A model generated the notes under the pieces. That model saw nothing but the letters and a program-made list of their open reading frames with translations, ran no database searches and had not been told where the DNA came from. Shown piece by piece: positions 56,972 to 64,000 of a stretch of 64,000 bases of DNA (its first letter is position 1; the number at the start of each line of letters is the position of its first letter). A program made the position numbers and the translations under genes. Origin of the DNA: Martelella alba (lineage in GTDB: Bacteria; Pseudomonadota; Alphaproteobacteria; Rhizobiales; Rhizobiaceae); contig NZ_VHLG01000001.1 of the NCBI RefSeq assembly GCF_006516955.1, positions 124,001 to 188,000 on the forward strand, in the 5' to 3' direction.

Positions 56972-57727
56972 CTAATCCGCCAGCCCGGTCGTCTTTTGAT
57001 CGAAATATAGCGCAAGTGCCGGCGGCATCGAATGAGCATAGTTAAAGGAGAAACGGTTGTCGCGGTTGATCGCGATGACACCATCAATTTCCTTTTCCTC
57101 ATCCACCTGCATATGGGCGTGGATTTTGGCTATGATCGCTTCAGTCGAAAGGGGCGAGCGAAAGAAACGATAAAACATCAGGCATGCATTATCGCGCGCG
57201 CAATAGAGTGTGTCGCCAGCCTCGAAATCAGCGAGATCAAGTCCAGTCTCCTCCCCGACTTCGCGCCGCATATTGGCCTCGATATCAACCTTGCCGTCAA
57301 TGATATCCTCAGGTTCAAGCGATCCTGATGCACAATAGACCTTGCCCGGATTGGCCGTGGTCTGGCTCATGCGGATGGCAATGACATCCCCCTCACCGGA
57401 AATCATCATCGCCATGGCAAAGGTGTGAAGACTTGCAGGGCGTGGCGTCTGCCGTCGCCACCAGAGGTGATAGGCATAGGGAATGACATAAGCACGTGCG
57501 GCAATGCGTCCGGCCTCAAGGGTTGCTGCATGCAGGTTCAGCAGAGAGCCGTTGAAAAGATGCGGGTTTTCTGCCTTCTCCCGCTCCCAATTGGCTTCAA
57601 TCGCGGCACTGTTCTTGATTTTCAGTGGGTTTTCGCCAGGATCAACCGTGATTTCCAGCCCGGAAAGTGCAAACGCAACCCCTTCGTCGGGCCAGTCATC
57701 GAATTGGAATGTAGCCGAAGCGTTCAT
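56972..57727 (-). CDS. NUDIX hydrolase
   Basis: The Nudix core MRREVGEETGL (REVxEExG) near residue 170 carries the metal-binding glutamates; its preceding loop is longer than usual (GSLEPEDIIDGKVDIEANM). ATG at 57727 starts MNASATFQFDDWPDEG, a pattern of the alphaproteobacterial 250-residue Nudix proteins; longer upstream starts are unlikely. Substrate unknown, a nucleoside-diphosphate derivative by family. Followed by PhzF. Confidence 0.8.
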   Translation of the reverse strand: MNASATFQFDDWPDEGVAFALSGLEITVDPGENPLKIKNSAAIEANWEREKAENPHLFNGSLLNLHAATLEAGRIAARAYVIPYAYHLWWRRQTPRPASLHTFAMAMMISGEGDVIAIRMSQTTANPGKVYCASGSLEPEDIIDGKVDIEANMRREVGEETGLDLADFEAGDTLYCARDNACLMFYRFFRSPLSTEAIIAKIHAHMQVDEEKEIDGVIAINRDNRFSFNYAHSMPPALALYFDQKTTGLAD

Positions 57728-57835
57728 CTTCCCTTCCCCATCTGCCAGCAAATCACGATTGGCGCGAGAGAACCACGTTGCGCGCGTGCAAACAAGGCCA
57801 TCGCCGCGGTTGGCCGTCTGCTGCACCTTCTTAAA

Positions 57836-57863
57836 CAAAAACCCGCCGGCAATGCGGCGGGTT
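57836..57863 (-). terminator. Terminator of the aminotransferase gene
   Basis: On the minus strand AACCCGCCG, CATTG loop, CGGCGGGTT and a T-run, 30 bases after the aminotransferase stop. Confidence 0.85.
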
Positions 57864-57890
57864 TCATGGCTGTCTAAATTTCGAGATATG

Positions 57891-59117
57891 TCAGGCGGCA
57901 GCCGCAAGCTGACTGCGCAGCAAGGCGCCAAGCCTGCTGATACCCTCGTCGATCAGGGCCGGAGTGGCGCAGGAAAAGCTCAACCGCATGTGATTGGCGC
58001 CCGAGCCATCAGCATAGAAGGCCTGGCCTGGCACGAAGGCTACCTTGGCCGTTTTCAGTGAAAGCTGCAACAGCGCGGCCGCATCCAAATCCTCCGGCAG
58101 TGTAATCCAGACAAACATGCCGCCTTCAGGACGGGTCCATTCGACACCGGCAGGCATATGTTTGGCAAGTGAGGCGAGCATGGCGTCACGCCGCTCCTTG
58201 TAAACCCTGCCGACTTTTTCCGCCTGCTGATTGAAATAGCTTTCGGCAACGCGGGCAATCGCCATCTGATTGATGGTCGGTGAATGCAGGTCGGCGGCCT
58301 GCTTGGCCAGAACCAGGCGCCGGATGATCGGCTTTGCCGCACAGACCCAGCCAACGCGAAGGCCTGGCGACAGGGTTTTGGAAAAGCTGCCACAGTAGAG
58401 CGTACGGGTGTTTTCGATACCGCCACTGCGTTCGCAGTCGATCGTCAGAAGCGTCTTCTGCCGCTCGCCATCATAGCGAAGTGCGCGATAGGCAGCGTCT
58501 TCGATCACGGCAACATCAAGTTCCTCGGCCAGATCGAGAAGCCGTTCACGCTCTTCAAGCGTCAGGGACTCGCCGGTCGGGTTAGCGAAATCTGCCGAAA
58601 GATAGGCAAATTTGACCTTTGACCCATTCATCTGGGCATCGGCAGCATAGGCCTGCGGCGTCGTATTGCCCTTGATGTCGAGCTTCTCGTAGCGCGGTTC
58701 ATAGGCATTGAATGCCTGAAGCGCGCCAAGATAGGTCGGCCAGGTCACCAACGCGGTGTCGCCCGGCGACAGGAACATCTTGCCAAGATAATCAAGCCCC
58801 TGCTGGGAGCCCGATGTGATGAAGATATTGTCGATTGTGCATTCGATGCCGCGCGCCTGCATGCGCTTTACGATCCATTCGCGCAGGCGCGGATAGCCTT
58901 CGCTGACCGAATACTGAAGCGCCACACCGGCTTCCGGTCCCGACAGGATGTCGGAATAGGCAGCCTGAAAGGCATCAGCCGGAAACAGCGCGGGATCGGG
59001 GATCCCGCCGGCAAACGAAATGATGTCAGGCTGCTCGAGGAGTTTCAGCAGTTCACGAATTTCCGACGCGCCCATCCGTTTGGCACGCGAAGCGTAGATC
59101 TTTTCCCAGTCAAGCAT
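57891..59117 (-). CDS. PLP-dependent class I/II aminotransferase
   Basis: A 408-residue fold-type I aminotransferase similar to 2-aminoadipate/LysN and MocR-type aminotransferase domains. Landmarks: ISFAGGIPDPALFP at the N-terminus, LQYSVSEGYPRLREWI, TSGSQQGLDYLGKMF, SADFANPTGESL with the conserved Asn-Pro, and the PLP lysine in CGSFSKTLSPGLRVGW. No DNA-binding domain, so it is an enzyme and not a MocR regulator. Its substrate cannot be read; aromatic or 2-aminoadipate are typical. It is transcribed alone, ended by the hairpin at 57836. Confidence 0.88.
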   Translation of the reverse strand: MLDWEKIYASRAKRMGASEIRELLKLLEQPDIISFAGGIPDPALFPADAFQAAYSDILSGPEAGVALQYSVSEGYPRLREWIVKRMQARGIECTIDNIFITSGSQQGLDYLGKMFLSPGDTALVTWPTYLGALQAFNAYEPRYEKLDIKGNTTPQAYAADAQMNGSKVKFAYLSADFANPTGESLTLEERERLLDLAEELDVAVIEDAAYRALRYDGERQKTLLTIDCERSGGIENTRTLYCGSFSKTLSPGLRVGWVCAAKPIIRRLVLAKQAADLHSPTINQMAIARVAESYFNQQAEKVGRVYKERRDAMLASLAKHMPAGVEWTRPEGGMFVWITLPEDLDAAALLQLSLKTAKVAFVPGQAFYADGSGANHMRLSFSCATPALIDEGISRLGALLRSQLAAAA

Positions 59118-59424
59118 GGGCGTTTCCTCAAGTCTTTTTTAAGTAGCGCCTAAAAACCACATGACCCGTTTTAAGTCAATAATGCTGACCTATTTTTTGG
59201 CAATAAAAATGATTTTTCTTTTCGCTCTCGGTAATTTTGCGTCGCCATCAATGCCTGTGTCGCAATTTTTACGAAAGGCGCCCCATCGGGACAGGATAAG
59301 GTCGCAATCATCTGCATCGCGAGAAAACGATGAAAATTCGAACCGGATTGGATGAAAACGGACTATTCAGTCTCGAATACAAATCTGCTAACAGCTTTAG
59401 GTGAGATTTATTCAGGAGAGGGAA
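59118..59424. other. Divergent intergenic region
   Basis: About 300 AT-rich bases between the aminotransferase (minus) and lipoprotein (plus) genes. It should hold both promoters. No gene or clear operator seen. Confidence 0.5.
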
Positions 59425-60183
59425 ATGAATAAATTTTCTTTGTCGGCTGTTTTACTGATTTTTCTTGTTGGCTGCACGAAGTCTGCCATCGTTGATCTCG
59501 ATTATGTTCAAACCAGTCTGGGGTATCGGAATTCGGGAGCGCTCGCGCCCGGAAAGATTTTCTTGTGGGATAATGCACAGAATACATTGGTCGATCTTCA
59601 CAGCATGGCGCGGCTGGGGGCCGAACCCTATGCCGCACCGGCATCATATCGGGCCAGCAGTGTCCGGGGGTTCAGTGTGGCCCTTGGCGGGCAGACCGGA
59701 GGACTGAAACCTTCGGTCACTGCGGATATTTCCGGGGCGGTGAGCAATAATATCTCCTACGCCGTGGATGATGCGATCCGGGTCAACAACAACAGGGTCT
59801 ATTCGGCCATGGCGGAAGCTTATGTTGATATGGGGGAAGACAGGTACCGGCTCTGGCATGTTGATGAACTGCGCAGCGGGGCAAGATACAAGCTCGTTCT
59901 CCTCGTGGATCCCGTTCTGGCATCAAAGGAGACCCTGACTTTCGATAACACCGCCGTTGCCAATGGGCACCTCAGCCTCAAATCGGCGACAGAGGGCACA
60001 ATTACCATCAAGTTTCCGGATGCAAGCACGTCATCCTGCAGAGCGAGCGGGGCCACGCGTGCGGCGTGTTTCATCAACGCCTTTGTCATGGATGCCTGGG
60101 TGAAGCCCGACACATTGCTGGGGTTCAGTCCGGCGACGGGCTATGACCCCACAGCCCTTTCCGAGGCTTTCCGCAAGCTTTAG
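59425..60183 (+). CDS. Putative lipoprotein of unknown function
   Basis: A type II signal peptide with lipobox (SAVLLIFLVGCTKS; lipidated Cys near residue 14) is followed by about 235 residues that I do not recognise, rich in beta-type segments (GFSVALGGQTGGLKPSVTAD, YKLVLLVDPVLASKETLTFD) and with two late cysteines (SSCRASGATRAACF). GGAGAGGGAA precedes ATG 59425; the upstream in-frame ATG at 59401 is less suitable. It should sit in the envelope. Function unknown. Confidence 0.7.
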   Translation: MNKFSLSAVLLIFLVGCTKSAIVDLDYVQTSLGYRNSGALAPGKIFLWDNAQNTLVDLHSMARLGAEPYAAPASYRASSVRGFSVALGGQTGGLKPSVTADISGAVSNNISYAVDDAIRVNNNRVYSAMAEAYVDMGEDRYRLWHVDELRSGARYKLVLLVDPVLASKETLTFDNTAVANGHLSLKSATEGTITIKFPDASTSSCRASGATRAACFINAFVMDAWVKPDTLLGFSPATGYDPTALSEAFRKL

Positions 60184-60272
60184 CGTCGCGTCCGGGCGGC
60201 GTTCAGCGCCTTTGCCAGCCATTGCATGCGGGCTTGCTTTTCGACGACGCTTGCTGCCAGAAGCGGCAAATG

Positions 60273-60300
60273 AAAAGGACCGGGCGTTCACCGCCCGATC
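60273..60300 (-). terminator. Terminator of ilvC
   Basis: On the minus strand GATCGGGCG, short loop, CGCCCGGTC, then CTTTT, 31 bases after the ilvC stop. Confidence 0.75.
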
Positions 60301-60330
60301 CCTGTAAAGTTGCCGCAATGGCGGTCAGGA

Positions 60331-61374
<1,044 letters not shown>

Positions 61375-61399
61375 TTATTTCCAAAACCGCGAAAAGCGG

Positions 61400-62023
61400 T
61401 CATTCCGTTGCAAAAAGCGCCCAGAAGCGGTCTACCGCCTTGCTGGCACGCTCGGCAAAATCCTTCGGCTCCAACCGGTCGCCAAGCAGCATGCGCACAT
61501 GCCAGTCACCGACAATCAGGCCGTAAAAGACGCGATAGGCGTCATCACCGTCATCAAAGACCAGAAGCCCCGAACGGCGGCCGTCCTCCAGAAGCGCGCG
61601 TGCCCGCTGGTCAATCTGAGCACGCCCGCGTGACAAAAGCATGGGGCCGAGCTTCACGCCATCCCGCCCTGCCCGGCCAATCGCCAGCCGGTTCAGCGCA
61701 AGTGAGACATCGCCAGCCAGAACCGCAAGCAGGTCAACCGCGAATGCACGCAGATGATCCTTCAGTTCAGTTGCCGACAGCCGGTGGCCGGCGCTTTCGA
61801 AAGTGCGGACCTTGCTGGCCTGATAGGCAATCATTGCTGAAAGCAGACCTTCGCGATCCCCGAACCATTTATAGAGGCTTTCCTTGGAGCAACTGGCAGC
61901 ACGCGCAATTCCCGCTGTCGTCACCGCCTTTTCGCCGCCCTCGACAAGCAGATGCAACGCCTGCTCCAGCACGGCCTGCTGGCGCGGGGTGAAACGCAGT
62001 TCTGCGTGGCGATCTTCAATCAA
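61400..62023 (-). CDS. TetR/AcrR-family transcriptional regulator
   Basis: The N-terminal helix-turn-helix is clear (GGEKAVTTAGIARAASCSKE then SLYKWFGDREGLLSAMI), followed by a TetR-type ligand domain. The native start is probably TTG at 62023 (MIEDRHAEL) because GGAGAG lies six bases upstream; longer frames up to 62185 would run through the operator-like palindrome. Target unknown, but the palindrome at 62042 suggests self-regulation. It lies just upstream of ilvC on the same strand. Confidence 0.8.
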   Translation of the reverse strand: MIEDRHAELRFTPRQQAVLEQALHLLVEGGEKAVTTAGIARAASCSKESLYKWFGDREGLLSAMIAYQASKVRTFESAGHRLSATELKDHLRAFAVDLLAVLAGDVSLALNRLAIGRAGRDGVKLGPMLLSRGRAQIDQRARALLEDGRRSGLLVFDDGDDAYRVFYGLIVGDWHVRMLLGDRLEPKDFAERASKAVDRFWALFATE

Positions 62024-62041
62024 GGCATGCTCTCCGCAATT

Positions 62042-62062
62042 GGTACTGTACGGTACGGTACC
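62042..62062. promoter_or_regulatory. Candidate operator of the TetR-family regulator
   Basis: GGTACTGTACGGTACGGTAC plus C is a 21-bp imperfect palindrome (18 of 21 positions match its complement) built of repeated GTAC units. It starts 19 bases upstream of the TTG start, where a repressor would block its own promoter. Confidence 0.6.
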
Positions 62063-62277
62063 GATCTTTTGCAGCAAAACCTGTCGGAGGTCAAGACGGA
62101 AATCGTGATCAGAGGAATGGCAAGAGTTTAAGCCGCGAAGGCGCAAATCACCTTGATTTGATGCCGATGGGGAAATTGAGAACACTGCGTAAACGTCAAA
62201 TCACTTGAAAAATGACAGGTGAAAGCCCAGATATTGATCAACCGATTAATTAACGGATGATTCGTTTAGGTGTCATC

Positions 62278-62535
62278 ATGAAAAACACAATGAAAAAGGT
62301 CGCCATGCTGGCGGCCGTTTTGCCGCTTCTGGCTTCCCCTGCTCTTGCGCTACAGCCGGTTCAACTCAATCTGGAGGACCAGCTTCCTGGCGTGAGCGCG
62401 CCGGAAGACGCTGTTGTCGGCTCGGTCGTGCATCAGAACGGCCAGGACCGCAACGGCAAGTCCTACACTGATATCTATATGGTCGCCCCTGATGGCAATC
62501 TCCACCATGTGGGCCGGTTTGCCGGAAGCAAATGA
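62278..62535 (+). CDS. Small exported protein
   Basis: An 85-residue protein with a Sec signal (VAMLAAVLPLLASPALALQ) and a mature part of about 60 residues (LEDQLPGVSAPEDAVVGSVV, YTDIYMVAPDGNLHHVGRF). No family recognised; probably periplasmic. ATG at 62278 is chosen; an upstream start at 62257 adds seven residues. Confidence 0.65.
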   Translation: MKNTMKKVAMLAAVLPLLASPALALQPVQLNLEDQLPGVSAPEDAVVGSVVHQNGQDRNGKSYTDIYMVAPDGNLHHVGRFAGSK

Positions 62536-62641
62536 TAGACGTGTTTCAGTGCGACTGAAACTTGACGACCGAAACTAAACAGATGGCCGGGCATGACCCG
62601 GCCATTTCTGACTGCTGGCAAACTCTATCCCCTCTCTAAAA

Positions 62642-62802
62642 TCATGCCTGTGCTTGGTCCACAGGCATCCAGCCGACGCGCGTCCGCGCGGCGAAAGGAC
62701 TGGTCTATTCAATGCCTTATGAATCTGGATCCCCGTGACAAGCACGGGGATGACGACGGAGGGGGGGATTATCTCCTCAGAACAGAGAAGCTGAATGACT
62801 TT
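62642..62802 (-). repeat. Dispersed palindromic intergenic repeat, copy B
   Basis: Inverted relative to copy A at 43691. The hairpin core (GGATCCCCGTGACAAGCACG with its continuation, 62724-62762) and the outer segments (CTTTGTCA/AAAGTCATTCAG side near 62791-62802, ATGCCTGTGC near 62644) correspond. A 155-residue frame across it (62593-63060) yields NLDPRDKHGDDDGG and is repeat-derived, not a gene. Confidence 0.8.
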
Positions 62803-63130
62803 GTCAACAGTCTGATGGCCGGGTACAATCCCGGCCATTTTTCGTATTCCGGCGACTTGCTGCCACTACGTCGCGAATCCCCGCATGCGGTTTCACTTTC
62901 CTCTACGGAAACAGACTTTATCTCATTCGTGATTTCGAATGGCGGAATGTTGCGCCCGTTGCCATTGGCTTGCGTTGCCGAATTGAGCGGAGCAAGTTTG
63001 CAGGTGCCGTATTACGGGTTCGTTCTGACGCCAGTATTTCTTTCCTGTTCTCTAACGTGATTATATTGGCGAATTTCAATCTATACAGGTATTTCCGGAC
63101 TTCAATATATGAAACGGGATCTCCTGATTG

Positions 63131-64000
63131 ATGACTTTCAGATCGCGGCTGACGCTGGTTTTCAAAAATAGCTTGCACCTGTTCACGGCAAACATGGCGA
63201 GCGCGGTCCGACTGTTATGGCCTTTTGCCGTGCTTGGTGTGCTGCAATATGAATTTCTTGCCATTGTGACGGCGGACAATGCCCTTGCCAACGCCATCGC
63301 GAACCGCCTGCAGATTTCCCTGATGGTATTCAAGATCCTCTCCGTCGCCTATCTTCTGCTTGCAGCTTCCGTTGCTGTTGCCTGGTATCGCTGCCTGCTG
63401 CAAGCGAAAGCACCCGGCTGGTTTGCGCATCGTTTTGGTCTGCGTGAATTTCTCGTCTGGCTGCCTTTGTTTGGCGTCTATTCTATTCATCGCGCATTCG
63501 CTTTTGCGTGCATCAGCGCTGGAAACCATCTCGATATCGAAACCGCGACCGGCCCATATGGCTATGTCTTTTCGGTGCTGGCTTTGCTTGTCTACATGCT
63601 GCTTGCGCCGCTCGGCCTGCGGCTGGCGCTCATTCTGCCGGCCATCGCAACGGATCGAAAAATTGCCTATCTGCTCAATATGCGGCCGAAGGATTTCTAT
63701 GTCTGGTATTGTCAATTCGGGCGCGGTTTCGGCCTGCCAATGGCAATCACCGGGCTGGGCGTCGTTGCCCTTTATAAGATTTCAATACCGCTGTTCCTTG
63801 CGCTTGGAAGCCTGGCTTTCTGGCTGGCCGGCAGTGTGGGCCTTGGTGACGTCTCGCAAGCACCAAACCCACAGTTAACCGTGTTGGTCTACGCGAGCTT
63901 TGTGGTGATAAAAGCCTGGCTGTTTCTCGGCTTCATGACCGTCATCTACGCAGCATACCGGATCGTTCTGGCTCAGATCACCACGGGAAAAGTGAACACC
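63131..64000 (+). CDS. Integral membrane protein, 3' end outside window
   Basis: An uninterrupted frame from ATG 63131 to the window end gives 290 residues with about six hydrophobic helices (LLWPFAVLGVLQYEFLAIV, ILSVAYLLLAASVAVAWY, YVFSVLALLVYMLLAPLGLR, LFLALGSLAFWLAGSVGLG, VVIKAWLFLGFMTVIYAAYR). No family recognised; no catalytic motif visible. It is preceded by about 600 bases without a supported gene apart from repeat copy B. Confidence 0.6.
   Translation, partial: MTFRSRLTLVFKNSLHLFTANMASAVRLLWPFAVLGVLQYEFLAIVTADNALANAIANRLQISLMVFKILSVAYLLLAASVAVAWYRCLLQAKAPGWFAHRFGLREFLVWLPLFGVYSIHRAFAFACISAGNHLDIETATGPYGYVFSVLALLVYMLLAPLGLRLALILPAIATDRKIAYLLNMRPKDFYVWYCQFGRGFGLPMAITGLGVVALYKISIPLFLALGSLAFWLAGSVGLGDVSQAPNPQLTVLVYASFVVIKAWLFLGFMTVIYAAYRIVLAQITTGKVNT

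Noticed and set aside
62593-63060. 155-residue plus-strand open frame
   Set aside because: Covers repeat copy B and gives the typical repeat-derived peptide; no ribosome binding site.

Overview
The window comes from the chromosome of an alphaproteobacterium, most likely a member of the Rhizobiales (Rhizobiaceae-like). The reasons are a GTTC-N7-GTTC LexA box in front of uvrB, a UvrB with long N- and C-terminal extensions, neighbouring genes for an ATP12 chaperone and a mitochondrial-fission ELM1-like protein, the gcvTHP operon behind a tandem glycine riboswitch, and a rhizobial type of dispersed hairpin repeat. The genus cannot be read from the sequence.

Layout. 1-18 kb is core or near-core chromosome: a DUF1501/DUF1800 pair, uvrB, an ELM1-like gene with dgt, a J-domain protein, a glycine betaine/proline ABC transporter, a fucosyltransferase-like gene, and a sulfatase cluster (anaerobic maturase, periplasmic HAD phosphatase, serine-type sulfatase). 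About 18-39 kb is an integrated mobilizable element: mobC, the start of a relaxase, several small membrane or unknown genes, a VirD4/TraG-like coupling ATPase and a serine recombinase that ends against the 3' end of a tRNA-Leu gene. No VirB transfer genes are visible, so it looks like an integrative mobilizable element (IME) rather than a full ICE.

The relaxase is cut off right after its HxH motif. About 10 kb of lower-GC cargo follows: a fragment of a DNA methyltransferase, an N-terminally truncated membrane protein, a complete SPARTA system (TIR-APAZ plus catalytically dead short Argonaute), an unrecognised coiled-coil protein with a small membrane protein, an IS3-family remnant, and a large STAND NTPase with 11 ankyrin units encoded by nearly identical 102-bp repeats. 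The IS has replaced the end of the STAND gene. Cargo and backbone together look like a defence island that has disabled its carrier.

39-64 kb is core chromosome again: lipB; glutathione-dependent formaldehyde oxidation (adhC-type dehydrogenase and fghA); ATP12, two tandem HAD paralogues, a pseudouridine synthase and crcB; riboswitch-gcvTHP; a CooA-like regulator next to cowN with a palindromic operator at class II spacing; an AbrB-type membrane protein; a MarR regulator; two tRNA-Lys(CTT) genes; PhzF, Nudix and aminotransferase genes; a lipoprotein; ilvC; a TetR regulator; a small exported protein; and the start of a membrane protein.

The most notable items are the SPARTA locus with its defence neighbours, the recently amplified ankyrin sensor, the cargo inside a broken relaxase, and the CooA-like/cowN unit, which points to carbon monoxide sensing and nitrogenase protection although no nitrogenase gene lies in this window.
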